Positions 16,515 to 25,885 of a stretch of 47,913 bases of DNA are shown piece after piece. The stretch spans positions 1 through 47,913 of the forward strand of contig DATJFH010000188.1 in the NCBI GenBank assembly GCA_035495815.1. Reading direction: 5' to 3'. A program made the position numbers and the translations under genes. Under the pieces are notes generated by a model, which saw nothing but the letters and a program-made list of their open reading frames with translations, searched no databases and was not told where the DNA came from. Source of the stretch: DATJFH01 sp035495815. Lineage in GTDB: Bacteria; Acidobacteriota; Terriglobia; Bryobacterales; Bryobacteraceae. How positions within the stretch are numbered: position 1 is the stretch's first letter; each line of letters opens with the position of its first letter.

Positions 16515-17035
16515 CACTTGTCGTACTGCAGCAGCGAGAAGACGTCGTGGCCCTCGAGCTTGCCGCGGCCGTTGAGGAAATTCAACTCGACCACGAAGCC
16601 GAAGCCCGCCACCTTGCCGCCGTTCTCCTCGACCAGCCTGGCGGTGGCGGCAGCCGTGCCGCCGGTGGCCAGCAGGTCGTCGATGATGAGGATGCAGTGC
16701 CCCGCCGCCACCGCGCCGGTGTGCATCTCGAGCGTGTCCGAGCCGTACTCGAGCGAGTAGGTGACGCTCACCCGCTCGCCCGGCAGCTTTTTCGGCTTGC
16801 GCACCGGAACGAACCCCGCGCCCAGCGCATAAGCCAGCGCCGACGCGAAGATGAAGCCCCGCGCCTCGATGCCGATGACCAGGTCCACGCCCGCGGATTT
16901 GTAATGCTCTTTGAAAGCGTCGATGACGCCTTTCAATCCCGCCGGCTCCTTGAGCAGGGTGGTGATGTCGTAGAAGAGGATGCCGGGCTTGGGAAAGTCG
17001 GGGACTTCACGGATGAGCGGTTTCAGATTTTCCAT
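16514..17035 (-). CDS. apt: Adenine phosphoribosyltransferase
   Basis: A 173-residue type I phosphoribosyltransferase that salvages adenine with PRPP to give AMP. It begins with the Apt-typical IREVPDFPKPGILFYDITTLL, has the adenine-site IEARGFIFASALA, the flexible loop with YSLEYG, and the PRPP loop LIIDDLLATGGTA. First gene of the nine-gene minus-strand operon, so transcription should start in the gap upstream. Overlap with ispE indicates coupling. Full length for the family. Confidence 0.95.
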   Translation of the reverse strand: MENLKPLIREVPDFPKPGILFYDITTLLKEPAGLKGVIDAFKEHYKSAGVDLVIGIEARGFIFASALAYALGAGFVPVRKPKKLPGERVSVTYSLEYGSDTLEMHTGAVAAGHCILIIDDLLATGGTAAATARLVEENGGKVAGFGFVVELNFLNGRGKLEGHDVFSLLQYDK

Positions 17036-17057
17036 GGTCTCGAAGTGCGGGAATCGT

Positions 17058-17087
17058 ATTGTTGCACGGTGTGGACCGCCGGTTCAA
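17058..17087 (-). promoter_or_regulatory. Promoter candidate for the apt operon
   Basis: On the minus strand TTGAAC (17087-17082), an 18-base spacer and AACAAT (17063-17058) lie 23 bases before the apt start codon. The -35 is a good match and the -10 only a fair one. It is the only plausible pair in the gap. Confidence 0.35.
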
Positions 17088-17136
17088 CCGCCGGCGGCGT
17101 CCGGCCCGAGCCGCCGCCTTTCCACGCGTCACCGGT

Positions 17137-17162
17137 GATGAATGTGATGAATATGGATGAAT
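17137..17162. repeat. Three iterated GATGAAT words
   Basis: GATGAAT occurs at 17137, 17146 and 17156, with start-to-start spacing of 9 and 10 bases, close to one helical turn. This could be a binding site for a regulator of the apt operon or chance; nothing else supports a role. Confidence 0.4.
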
Positions 17163-17334
17163 CCAATCCCTATGTGAACTCTTCCCGATCGTAGCATGCG
17201 GCGGAGGGCTGCGATGAAGTTTCCGGCTGCATGTAATTGAGAACAGGGATTCGATTTTTCCGTTTCCGGCGGGACCGCCGCGGTCTGCGCGATGTGCCCG
17301 CCCGGGAAGCCGGAACTGCGGGCCAGGGCGTTCG

Positions 17335-19089
17335 CTACCTGTCCTTCTTGTGGAATCGGAGGTTCAGGACCGTGCCCGTAGTCACCGTGAAGCCGACGAC
17401 GCGGCCTTTGGCGTCCCGCTGGAACCGGATTTTCCCGATGTTCCCGGCGAAGAGGTCTCGCGTGTGCGGCCTCAGCGTATCCGGTTCGTATTTCAGGCGG
17501 TAGAGGACCAGCTTGTTCTCCTGAATCTTCATTTCGTAGACCGCGTCAAGCTCCCCGCTGCGGTAACTTCCGGCGCAATCCGTTAATTCACCGGGGGAGG
17601 GAGTGAATTCGGCCGCCGCCTCGAAAACCATGACCGCAGGCTTCGGATTCCCCGGCCGTGTCTCAATCAGGCGCAGCGGGCCGCCGGGCCGTGAGGCTTC
17701 GAATTGAAAATCGGCCGGAGCGTTCACGCCGCGGAAGTGGTTCTCACCGATAGCCCGTGTCTCGCCCACGGTATCGATGCGCAGTTTGCCGTTCTGGAGA
17801 GTCGCACGCCGCGTGTAGATGCCATCGGGATGCAGGTAGATGCCCACCTTGTTTCTTAGTTGCGCTTCGGAGAGTTGCACGGTCGCGGCGTCGCCGCCGG
17901 GCAGAGTGTCCTCGGGCTTCACGCGGGGAGCCATGTCTCGGTCGAGGTACACCTCCGCGAGTTTCTGCGTCAGGGCGACGGGGTTCGCGGCCGCGAGATT
18001 GCACAGACACACCGCCGTGAAATGCCGGTCGGGAAACCGGAGGATATTGGAGCGGTAGCCGCCGTCGGAGCCGGAAAAGCCGACCGTCGTCAGGCCCCGA
18101 TAGCTGTCAACAAACAGCCCGAAGGCCATGCCCAGGGGTTCGCCGCTGCTCAACTTTCCGCGCTCCAGCATCTGTTCGATCATCGAGAGCCCGCCCACTC
18201 GCGGATGGTAGAAGTTCTCGTCCCAGAGCGCCAGATCTTCCACCGTGGTCATGAGGTTGGTGGGACCCACGCCTTTGTAGATCCCGCCAAGCCGGAAGCC
18301 GTTCTTGAACGGCCTGTACCCGTAGGCTATGTTCTTCACGACCTCAGTGGGTTGGTCGCGGAAGTGCGTGCTCTTCATCCCGAGCGGCTGGAAGATACGC
18401 GCGGTGGTGAACTCGCTGAGCGACTGGCCGCTTACCCGCTTCACGATTTCAGCCAGCAATACGTAGCCGCTAGTGTTGTACAGGAACCGGGAACCCGGCG
18501 TGAAGTTCAGATCCTTCTGGCGGGACATCACGGCCAGGATGTCGGCGTCGGACGCCGGCTCGGTATACTCCCTGCCGCCGAGTTCGAGCAGGCGAAATCC
18601 GTCGCGCAGGCCGCTGGTGTGGTGGACAACCTGGCGGATAGTGATGGGCACGCCGAAGTCCGGCAACTCGGGAAGGTACTTGCGAACCTGGTCGTCGAGG
18701 GAGAGCTTTCCTTCCTGCGCCAGCAGCACGATCGACGCCGCCGTGAACTGCTTTGACTCCGAGCCGATGTTGAATACCGTGCCCCTCGCGATAGGGATAT
18801 CGTGGGCGAGGTCAGCCATCCCGTAGCCGCGTGCGTAGAGGATCCGGCCGTTCTTGATCGCCGCCACCGCACAACCCGGAGACGCCTTCGTATCCATGGC
18901 TGCGAAAACCTTGTCGACGAGCTGTGCCGCCGGGCTTGCGGGGGGGTCGGATGAGGTCTGTGCCGGCGCCGGCGGCTGAATCAAAACCGCCAGCGCCAGC
19001 AGGATCGGGACACTGTGTTTGACGCGCTCGACCGGCCCCTGCGGCCGGTCCCTGTACTTGCCAAAGATTCCCCATTTGGCATCCAGCAT
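17335..19089 (-). CDS. Serine hydrolase, class C beta-lactamase-related, exported
   Basis: A 584-residue protein of the beta-lactamase/D-aminopeptidase family. After a 23-residue polar lead there is a signal-like hydrophobic stretch (VPILLALAVLIQPPAPAQ). The catalytic domain (about 50-390) has the SxxK motif SESK (Ser110, Lys113) in GSESKQFTA, the second motif as YNTSGY (Tyr-Asn-Thr where Tyr-x-Asn is usual) and a C-terminal GFSGSDGGYRS segment. Residues about 400-584 form a separate beta-rich domain of the kind often following such hydrolases. Probable roles are an esterase, peptidase or cell-wall amidase; true beta-lactamase activity is not implied. No alternative start codon exists in frame before the signal peptide. 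It lies downstream of receptor 2 on the same strand. Confidence 0.85.
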   Translation of the reverse strand: MLDAKWGIFGKYRDRPQGPVERVKHSVPILLALAVLIQPPAPAQTSSDPPASPAAQLVDKVFAAMDTKASPGCAVAAIKNGRILYARGYGMADLAHDIPIARGTVFNIGSESKQFTAASIVLLAQEGKLSLDDQVRKYLPELPDFGVPITIRQVVHHTSGLRDGFRLLELGGREYTEPASDADILAVMSRQKDLNFTPGSRFLYNTSGYVLLAEIVKRVSGQSLSEFTTARIFQPLGMKSTHFRDQPTEVVKNIAYGYRPFKNGFRLGGIYKGVGPTNLMTTVEDLALWDENFYHPRVGGLSMIEQMLERGKLSSGEPLGMAFGLFVDSYRGLTTVGFSGSDGGYRSNILRFPDRHFTAVCLCNLAAANPVALTQKLAEVYLDRDMAPRVKPEDTLPGGDAATVQLSEAQLRNKVGIYLHPDGIYTRRATLQNGKLRIDTVGETRAIGENHFRGVNAPADFQFEASRPGGPLRLIETRPGNPKPAVMVFEAAAEFTPSPGELTDCAGSYRSGELDAVYEMKIQENKLVLYRLKYEPDTLRPHTRDLFAGNIGKIRFQRDAKGRVVGFTVTTGTVLNLRFHKKDR

Positions 19090-19232
19090 CCGGTCAGCCT
19101 ATCACACCTGTCCGGTAAGCATGTTTCCATCACAGGGACCAGCTAACGTGATTGCCGAGGCGCTCACGCCTGGTGGAAACGCTTCTCCATCCAACCGGAA
19201 CACGACCAGGGCTTAGCGCTGTATCGCCCCGC

Positions 19233-22200
19233 CTAAAACTGCAAGCGCAGGGTATATTGCATTTCGCGTCCACGATTGCCGGTGGCTTGCGTGGTCGAGC
19301 GCCCGAATAAGGGATTGCCCACTACATTATTCGGATTGGCCCACATCAGAGAATTCGTCAAATTGTAAGCCTCGAAGCGAAACTCCAGCTTGTAACGCTC
19401 CCGGATCGGGAAGGTCTTCGAAATGGTTCCATCCGCGTTCCAGAAAATCGGACCGGTGATCCCCGGATACTGGTAGGGATTGAGCCGGGGCGTGAACGGT
19501 GTCTGTACCTTGTATGCTTCCGTGTTGAACCACTTGGCGGGACCCGGGTTGTCGATATACGGCTCACCGGAAACGTCTGCCGCCGGGAACCGGAGGAACT
19601 CGCCGGACCGGTAGGTGTAAATTCCGCTGATCTGCCATCCGCCGATCGCCGCGTTGATGACCGGATGCATGGAGGAGCCGAACTTGCGCCCCTTGCCCAC
19701 CGGAAAGTCGTAAGTCCCCGCGATGGTCGCCCGATGCCGCGCGTTGTTCGACCCCAGCCAGAATACCTGGTTCACATACTGCTGGAGATCGTTGAAGTAG
19801 GCTTCATTCCGCTCCTGGTTGTAATTGTAGGCAAACAGCACGCTCGCGCCCGCCGCATAGGTCCGCTGCACCCGCAGTTGCAGCGCCTCGTACCTTGCCC
19901 GCCAATTACCGTAGCCGTTGATTGTCAGGTTCCCGCCATACTGCGGGTACGGCCGCAGCAGGCTGCCCCGGGTAACCGTGGCCGGATTGCGCAGCGAGCC
20001 GGGGAATACGTCCGGGGTCAGGTAGTTGTAAAAGGGATTACTGATGTTCTGCGAGAGCTGCGCTTTATACAAATACGACAAGTTCGGGTCCGCCATGTTC
20101 ATTTGCTGATCGTGCGGCACGTGCCGTCCGATGTTCATGAACCAGGTCGCATCCAGCTTGAAATTGCCGGGCATCTCGCGCATGATCGTGAAGTTGATGC
20201 GATCGTTGGTCTGCGCGCGGTAGTCCTGATCGGGCCAGTTGGCGCCGTTGCCCACGTTCGTATAAGGTCCAAGACTTTTGCCGATCGGCAACTGGAGAGG
20301 ATTCGAGGAAGCCGGAAACGGATTGGAAAGGTACGCTTGCGGTCGGCCTTCGACGTTCGGCAACGGATTGGACGTTTGGCTGAAGCCGGTACACCACGTG
20401 CAGGCCGCCAGAGTATTGGCGCTGCCGGATGAGCCGTTGCCGGCGACCACCGGCACTACATAGCGCGCAAATCCGATATTGAGCGCCGTCTTGTCATTCA
20501 CTCGAACCGCCAGGCCGACGCGCGGCAGGAAGATATGCGTTTGCGTCGTCCAGGCTTTGCGGTTACTGCCGTCGGTAAATACCCATGCCCCGTTGAACGT
20601 AGGCTTCGACAGGGCCAGAATATCGGCCGGAATTACGGGCGGCGCTTTCAACATCGCCTGGTTCGGAGCGGAAAGATCCAGGTATCGGGAGAAGATGTCG
20701 TGATCGTCATAGGGGCCCGATTCCCATTCATGGCGCAAACCGAGGTTCAATGTCAGCCGCCGGCTGATCTTCCAGTCGTCGTGGATGAAGGACCCGAGAA
20801 AGGGAACTCGCATGGTTTGGAAAGGAAAGCCCCGGGCCGTCGTCCGGTTGTCGAGCACGCCAAGCAGGAACGATGCGTGCGCGTCCCCGGAGAGAGTCGT
20901 GTTGGGCGAGAGATAGGTGTTGGCGGTCGAGTCGGGATAGAAGTTCAGGTTCATCAGATTCGGAAAAATTCCGATCCCGACGTGGTAGCGGTATTCCGCC
21001 CCGGCCTTCAGATAATGCGAGCCCCGCTGCTGGGACGCCTTGCCACTGAGCGAATAATGATGAGGATGCTGGAACCAGTAGCTGCCTTTGCCATAGCTGG
21101 CCGCGCTCTGGCCGTTGATGACTACATTGGGATAGTAGACCAGCGGCATGTCTTTGACATACGGCGCGTACCATGGATTATTGGGCCAGAATTCAGCGAG
21201 CCCCTTTTCCCCAACCGCATACTCGGGCGCCGAGTAGTCGTCTTCGAGCATCGCGTAGCTGGCGCGGAAATTCAGAACCGTGCGCGCCGACAGCGTGTAC
21301 ACGACGTCCCCCGCGATGTTTCGCGAGTTCATGATACCCCCGTTGTCGTTCGGCATCGCCCGGGATTTGTTCGGCGTGTAGTTACCCTGGTCGAGCGTGG
21401 TCCGAAACTGGGAATACCGCCCGAACACCTTCAGCTTGTCGCTGATGTTCCAGTCGGTGCGGTCGGAAAAGTTGGCGTCCTTCATCGGCCATGGATACGA
21501 CGCCTTGAAGTTGTTCGAACCCGACAAGTCGTCGCCGCCGTTGTTCGGACCCCAGATATCCTGCATGATGCGCCTGGCGGTCGCGTCGATCCGGCTCGCC
21601 GGAATGATGTTGCCGGCGAACGGCTCCCGGGAAGCCGTGTTCGAGGCTACGTTCAACACCGTCGTCGTCGGGTCGTAAATCGTGCGCAACGCGCCCGATC
21701 TCGTCAGCGAGCGCGAGAAGTCTCCCGTCCGCTCCAGGTCTGTTGGCATCGTCCGTATCGCGTCCCTGGGCTCCTTGGTCCGCCATCCTTCGTAAGTAAA
21801 AAAGGTGAAGAGCCTGTTCTTCAGGATCGGGCCGCCGGCGGTGCCGCCCCAGATGTGATTGCGGACGAAATTCGGAGTGCGGGTGATCGGATTGACCACG
21901 GCGTTGAGTTTGGGGTTCCGTCCAAAATAGTAAGCGGTACCATGAATGTCGTTCGTTTCCGATTTTGTCGAGACCGACATCGTTCCACCGGCCAAGTGGC
22001 CGAACTCGGCGTCGACCGAATTCTGTTGAACCGAAAACTCCTGCACAGCATCCATGGGAGGCGCGTATGAACCCTTGGGACCAATCTGAATTGGCGCTCC
22101 ATCGAGCAGCAGGTCATTCTTGGTGCTGGTATTACCGCCGACATCCATCTGGGAGGAGGACCACATGAAGAACGGATTCTTCTCCGAAGTGTAGCGGCTC

Positions 22201-22676
22201 ACCACGGCTGGATCGAGCAGGGCCAGCGTGAAGGGGTTCCGCGCTTTGACCGGCAAATCCATCAGCATCTTGCGATCCACGGTCAGCTCACGCGTCGTCG
22301 TATTGAATTGCAGATTTACCGCCTGGCCGCTCACGGTTACGGTCTCCACCAGCGCTCCCGGCTTCAGGTTGAAGTTCACCGTCACGTCCGCGCGCGTCTG
22401 CACCAGCACTCCATCATGCTGCTGCCGCGAAAAACCCTGAAATTCGGCGGAAGCGACATATGTGCCCGGTTCCACGTTGTCGAACAGATACGCTCCATTG
22501 GGACCCGTATCCTTGGTTGCGGCCACCCCCGTGTTGATATTGCGGATCGTCACCTTCGCGCCCGCTACCGAGGCGTCCGAAGAATCGGTCACGATCCCCT
22601 GAATCTTAGCCCGATAGTCCTGGGCAAACAGCGCCAGAGCCACCAGAGCGAGAATACACAGCCGTGAAGCCATCAT
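19233..22676 (-). CDS. Oar-like TonB-dependent receptor 2
   Basis: A 1147-residue outer-membrane receptor. It has a signal peptide (MMASRLCILALVALALFAQ), a carboxypeptidase-regulatory-like domain (about 22-110), a plug region (LPVKARNPFTLALLDPAVV, LLLDGAPIQIG, and AGGTMSVSTKSETND) and a barrel ending in LRLQF, an outer-membrane insertion signature. AAGGAG lies upstream of the tandem ATGs at 22676/22673. The divergent neighbours are a padR gene and an ADOP permease. A long imperfect palindrome covers its putative -10 region, so PadR control is likely. Its ligand is unknown. It shares family architecture but not close sequence with the other two receptors. Confidence 0.92.
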   Translation of the reverse strand: MMASRLCILALVALALFAQDYRAKIQGIVTDSSDASVAGAKVTIRNINTGVAATKDTGPNGAYLFDNVEPGTYVASAEFQGFSRQQHDGVLVQTRADVTVNFNLKPGALVETVTVSGQAVNLQFNTTTRELTVDRKMLMDLPVKARNPFTLALLDPAVVSRYTSEKNPFFMWSSSQMDVGGNTSTKNDLLLDGAPIQIGPKGSYAPPMDAVQEFSVQQNSVDAEFGHLAGGTMSVSTKSETNDIHGTAYYFGRNPKLNAVVNPITRTPNFVRNHIWGGTAGGPILKNRLFTFFTYEGWRTKEPRDAIRTMPTDLERTGDFSRSLTRSGALRTIYDPTTTVLNVASNTASREPFAGNIIPASRIDATARRIMQDIWGPNNGGDDLSGSNNFKASYPWPMKDANFSDRTDWNISDKLKVFGRYSQFRTTLDQGNYTPNKSRAMPNDNGGIMNSRNIAGDVVYTLSARTVLNFRASYAMLEDDYSAPEYAVGEKGLAEFWPNNPWYAPYVKDMPLVYYPNVVINGQSAASYGKGSYWFQHPHHYSLSGKASQQRGSHYLKAGAEYRYHVGIGIFPNLMNLNFYPDSTANTYLSPNTTLSGDAHASFLLGVLDNRTTARGFPFQTMRVPFLGSFIHDDWKISRRLTLNLGLRHEWESGPYDDHDIFSRYLDLSAPNQAMLKAPPVIPADILALSKPTFNGAWVFTDGSNRKAWTTQTHIFLPRVGLAVRVNDKTALNIGFARYVVPVVAGNGSSGSANTLAACTWCTGFSQTSNPLPNVEGRPQAYLSNPFPASSNPLQLPIGKSLGPYTNVGNGANWPDQDYRAQTNDRINFTIMREMPGNFKLDATWFMNIGRHVPHDQQMNMADPNLSYLYKAQLSQNISNPFYNYLTPDVFPGSLRNPATVTRGSLLRPYPQYGGNLTINGYGNWRARYEALQLRVQRTYAAGASVLFAYNYNQERNEAYFNDLQQYVNQVFWLGSNNARHRATIAGTYDFPVGKGRKFGSSMHPVINAAIGGWQISGIYTYRSGEFLRFPAADVSGEPYIDNPGPAKWFNTEAYKVQTPFTPRLNPYQYPGITGPIFWNADGTISKTFPIRERYKLEFRFEAYNLTNSLMWANPNNVVGNPLFGRSTTQATGNRGREMQYTLRLQF

Positions 22677-22716
22677 TTACCCCCTATCTCCTTATTTCTG
22701 GTTCCCGTTTACCAGG

Positions 22717-22740
22717 TATTTGGGAGTATACACTCAAATA
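22717..22740. promoter_or_regulatory. 24-bp imperfect palindrome, candidate PadR operator over the receptor-2 promoter
   Basis: The two 12-base halves TATTTGGGAGTA and TACACTCAAATA are complementary at 10 of 12 positions, centred on GTATAC. The minus-strand -10 candidate TATACT (22730-22725) for receptor 2 lies inside it; a TTGAGT (22737-22732) is also inside and could serve as a -35. PadR proteins bind AT-rich palindromes and a padR gene starts about 165 bases away. The assignment to PadR is inference. Confidence 0.55.
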
Positions 22741-22859
22741 GCCTCCACGAAAAGGCCGATTACGGCCCCTTCCCGCCGCATTGGCTCGACCCAGGCCCGA
22801 AATTCAAAACAAATTTCCGGCGGGAAAACGCCGCCTCTCCGTGGCTCCCCCAGGCCCTA

Positions 22860-22888
22860 TTGTCTTCCCACAAGAAACCTGTCATGCT
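22860..22888 (+). promoter_or_regulatory. Promoter candidate for padR-ADOP
   Basis: TTGTCT (22860-22865), a 17-base spacer and CATGCT (22883-22888) precede the padR ATG at 22905. The -35 is fair and the -10 poor. The predicted leader is about ten bases. Confidence 0.3.
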
Positions 22889-22904
22889 CATTTGGGAAAC
22901 CAAT

Positions 22905-23249
22905 ATGAGCGCGAAAGCCGAAGTCTGGCAGGGCACGCTGGCTCTCATGGTCCTCAAAACGCTCAATGCCATGGGGCCCCGCCACGGGTACGGCATCGCG
23001 CGACGCATCGAGGAAACCAGCGACAACCTGCTTTCCATCAACCACGGGACGCTGTACCCGGTCCTGCTCAAGCTCGAACAGGAAGGCGCTATCGCGTCCG
23101 AATGGGGCGTATCGGAGAATAACCGCCGGGCGAAGTTCTACCGGATCACCAGGGCCGGCCGGAAACAGCTGGCCGCGGAAGTGACCGAGTGGGCGCGGGC
23201 GGCCGAAATCGTCGGCCGCTTTCTCGCGCTGGGAGGATTGAAAGCATGA
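22905..23249 (+). CDS. PadR-family transcriptional regulator
   Basis: A 114-residue winged-helix repressor. The N-terminal domain shows the PadR pattern QGTLALMVLKTL, GPRHGYGIARRIEE and the wing region LSINHGTLYPVLLKLEQEGAIASEW, followed by a short C-terminal helix for dimerisation. The protein lacks a ligand-binding domain, like other short PadR proteins encoded with ADOP permeases. I chose the ATG at 22905 because residues from here match the family start. The stop overlaps the ADOP start (ATGA), so the two are translationally coupled. A likely operator is the palindrome at 22717-22740. Confidence 0.93.
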   Translation: MSAKAEVWQGTLALMVLKTLNAMGPRHGYGIARRIEETSDNLLSINHGTLYPVLLKLEQEGAIASEWGVSENNRRAKFYRITRAGRKQLAAEVTEWARAAEIVGRFLALGGLKA

Positions 23250-25885
23250 CTCGCACGCTGCGCCGCGCCTGGAATCGCTTACTCGGCAGCCTCCGCCCCC
23301 GAAATCACGATCCCGATCTCGCCGAGGAGCTGGAATCGCATATCCGGCTGCTCACGGAAGAAAATATCCGCCGCGGACTGCCGCCCGAAGAGGCGCATCG
23401 CCGCGCCCGAATCCAGTTTGGCGGCCTCGAGTCAACCATGGAAAGCTATCGCGATCAGCGGGGGCTGCCCGCCCTCGACGCCCTCCGGCAGGACCTCCGC
23501 TATGCCTTTCGCGGCATCCGCAGAAATCCCGGGTTCGCCTCCGTCGCCATCCTGTCGCTCGCCATCGGTATCGCCGCCAACACCACCATCTTCTCCCTGG
23601 TCAACAGCGTGCTCCTCCATCCGCTGGCCTACCAGGATCCGCAGCGTTTGTTTGCGGCTCGCGAAATTGCCCCTCAGCTCAATAACGGGAAGTCGATGCC
23701 GGTGAACCCGCTGCACGTACGCGAATGGGCAAAGCAGTGCCCGTCGGTCGAGCAGGCCGCCTTGATGTACGCCGGTAACGCCACTGTCGTGTTCGGCGGC
23801 GAGCCGGCGAGCATTCCTGGCGCCGTCGTTTCCCACAACCTCTTTACATTACTGGGTGTCGAACCCCTCTACGGCCGCACATTCCTTCCCGAGGAAGAAC
23901 AGGAGGGCGGTGACCCGGTCGTAATCCTCTCGGAATCGGTCTGGCGCTCCGGCTTCCACGCGGATACGTCGCTGGTCGGCAAATCGATACTGGTGGACGG
24001 CCGCCGTCATCAGGTAGTCGGCATCGTCCCCGCGCGGTTTCGACTGCCTTACGCCGGCGGCGCGCGCTTCGAGATCTTTCGTCCTCTTGTGCTCAGCCGG
24101 AGCGAGCAGGCCCGGCCGATGGGCAATTTCAACTACGGCGCTGTGATTCGGCTCAAAGCCGGCGTAGACCCTGGGCAGGCGCTCGCCGCGATCAACGTCG
24201 TCCAGGCGCGCTTCCCGCCGCTCGCCGGCTCCACGGTGGACCTGAAGGCGATGCTCGTTCCGGTCCACGAGCTGGTCACCGGTCACGCCCGCCTGGGCTT
24301 GTGGATGCTGGCGGCCGCCGTGGGCTCGGTCCTGCTCATTGTCTGCGTCAACCTCGCCAATCTCCTGCTCTCGCGGCTCGCATCGCGCATCCGCGAGACG
24401 GCGATCCGCGCCGCTCTCGGAGCCAGCCGCGGCCGCCAGTTCCGCCAGGTCCTGACCGAAACCCTGCTGTTGGCCCTCTGCGGCGGCGCGCTCGGGATTT
24501 TGTTTGCAAGCTGGCTCGTACAGGCGCTCGTCGCCACCGCGCCGGTCGATCTTCCGAGGCTCGATGAAGTCCGCCTGGATTCCGGCGTTCTCCTGTTCGC
24601 TTTCTGCCTCACGCTGATCACCGGGCTCCTGTTCGGCGTCCTGCCCGCCTGGCGGCTGGTCCGCGGCGATCCGCAGGAGGCGCTGCGCGCCGGAAGCCAC
24701 ACCGTCACCGCGGGACGCCGCGGAATTCGCCTTCGACAGGTCCTCGTCGGCCTCGAAGTCAGCCTCAGCGCGGCGCTGCTGATCGTCGCCGGTCTTCTCG
24801 GCGCCAGCCTCGCGCGCCTGCTCCAGGTCGATAAAGGATTCGACGCCGGCCGCGTCCTCACGGTCGACGTCAGCCTCGCCGGCGACCTCTATGCCGGCCA
24901 GGTCAACCGGGAGCGCTTCTTCGACCGGATGCTCGCCCAGGTCGGCGCCATCCCCGGGGTCCAGGCCGCCGGACTCGTCACCGCGCTGCCCACGCGCGGC
25001 GAAACCTGGCAGGATCCCATTTACCTCGAAGGCGACGGCCGCCGCCGCGAAGAGCGCCACCCGGTCAACAATCGCTACGCCAGCCCCGGATATTTTCGAG
25101 CCATGAATATCAGGATGCTCAGCGGCCGGTCTTTCGAGGAGAGCGATCGCGGGCGCAGCGTCGCCGTCCTCTCCGAGAAGGCCGCCAAGCTTCTCTGGCC
25201 CGGCGACCCCAACCCGCTCGGCCGGCGTTTCATGGGGGAGGACGACAAGATCAAAACCCTGGTCGGCATCGTCGCCGAGGTGCGCGCCTCCCTCCACATC
25301 GACCCCCCGCCGACGGCGTATTATCCCTACTGGCAGCGCGTGCCCGCCGGCGCCGCTATGGTCGTTCGCACAACCGCCGATCCGCGCGCTGCCGCCGGCG
25401 CCGTTCGCGCCGCGCTTCGCGCCGGGGATTCACAGCTACCCATCCCGCCCATCCGCACCATGGAGGAGGTGGTCGATCTCTCGGTAGCGCCCCGCCGGTT
25501 CCAGTTGCTCCTCATGGCCGTCTTCGCCGCTTCCGCGCTCCTCGTCGCCGGCCTTGGCATTTACGGTGTCCTCTCATACTCGGTGGCTTGCCGCCGGAAC
25601 GAAATCGGCATAAGAATGGCGCTCGGCGCCCAGCGCTCCCGGTTGCTCGGGATGCTCATTCGTCAAGGCATGGCCCCGGTGGTCGCCGGCCTGTCCGCCG
25701 GCGTGGCCGCCGCGCTCCTGGCCGGCCGGGCGATTCGCGGCCTCTTTTTCGAGGTGCAGCCGTCCGACCCCCTGATCATCGCGGCAGTCGCTGTGGCGCT
25801 GCTCGCGGTCGGCGCCGCCGCCTGCTTCATCCCCGCCCGCCGCGTAGCCGGAACCGACGTTCTCGCGGCGCTCCGCTTCGAGTAG
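23246..25885 (+). CDS. ADOP-type permease (duplicated FtsX/MacB-like)
   Basis: An 879-residue membrane protein of the acidobacterial duplicated orphan permease type. A cytoplasmic N-terminal helical region (1-80, DLAEELESHIRLLTEENIRRGLPPEEA) is followed by TM1 (GFASVAILSLAIGIAANTTIFSLVNSVLL) and a MacB-like periplasmic domain. Next come an FtsX segment (LWMLAAAVGSVLLIVCVNLANLLL to AWRLV), a second TM plus periplasmic domain, and a second FtsX segment (LLLMAVFAASALLVAGLGIYGVLSYSV to the end). Each FtsX half has the ALGA signature after its first helix. No ATPase gene is adjacent, which is why such permeases are called orphans. A role in efflux or lipoprotein/peptide handling is likely but unproved. 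Start ATG overlaps the padR stop. Confidence 0.93.
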   Translation: MTRTLRRAWNRLLGSLRPRNHDPDLAEELESHIRLLTEENIRRGLPPEEAHRRARIQFGGLESTMESYRDQRGLPALDALRQDLRYAFRGIRRNPGFASVAILSLAIGIAANTTIFSLVNSVLLHPLAYQDPQRLFAAREIAPQLNNGKSMPVNPLHVREWAKQCPSVEQAALMYAGNATVVFGGEPASIPGAVVSHNLFTLLGVEPLYGRTFLPEEEQEGGDPVVILSESVWRSGFHADTSLVGKSILVDGRRHQVVGIVPARFRLPYAGGARFEIFRPLVLSRSEQARPMGNFNYGAVIRLKAGVDPGQALAAINVVQARFPPLAGSTVDLKAMLVPVHELVTGHARLGLWMLAAAVGSVLLIVCVNLANLLLSRLASRIRETAIRAALGASRGRQFRQVLTETLLLALCGGALGILFASWLVQALVATAPVDLPRLDEVRLDSGVLLFAFCLTLITGLLFGVLPAWRLVRGDPQEALRAGSHTVTAGRRGIRLRQVLVGLEVSLSAALLIVAGLLGASLARLLQVDKGFDAGRVLTVDVSLAGDLYAGQVNRERFFDRMLAQVGAIPGVQAAGLVTALPTRGETWQDPIYLEGDGRRREERHPVNNRYASPGYFRAMNIRMLSGRSFEESDRGRSVAVLSEKAAKLLWPGDPNPLGRRFMGEDDKIKTLVGIVAEVRASLHIDPPPTAYYPYWQRVPAGAAMVVRTTADPRAAAGAVRAALRAGDSQLPIPPIRTMEEVVDLSVAPRRFQLLLMAVFAASALLVAGLGIYGVLSYSVACRRNEIGIRMALGAQRSRLLGMLIRQGMAPVVAGLSAGVAAALLAGRAIRGLFFEVQPSDPLIIAAVAVALLAVGAAACFIPARRVAGTDVLAALRFE

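Larger units (their letters stand above)
17036..17334. other. Intergenic region upstream of the apt-to-SDR operon
   Basis: A 299-base gap with no supportable gene; short frames here have no family resemblance. It holds a promoter candidate for apt (17058-17087) and three iterated GATGAAT words (17137-17162). The half next to the serine hydrolase (about 17240-17320) is rich in short GC inverted repeats such as GGCGG/CCGCC. None of these is followed by a T-tract on the minus strand, so no terminator is called. Confidence 0.5.
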
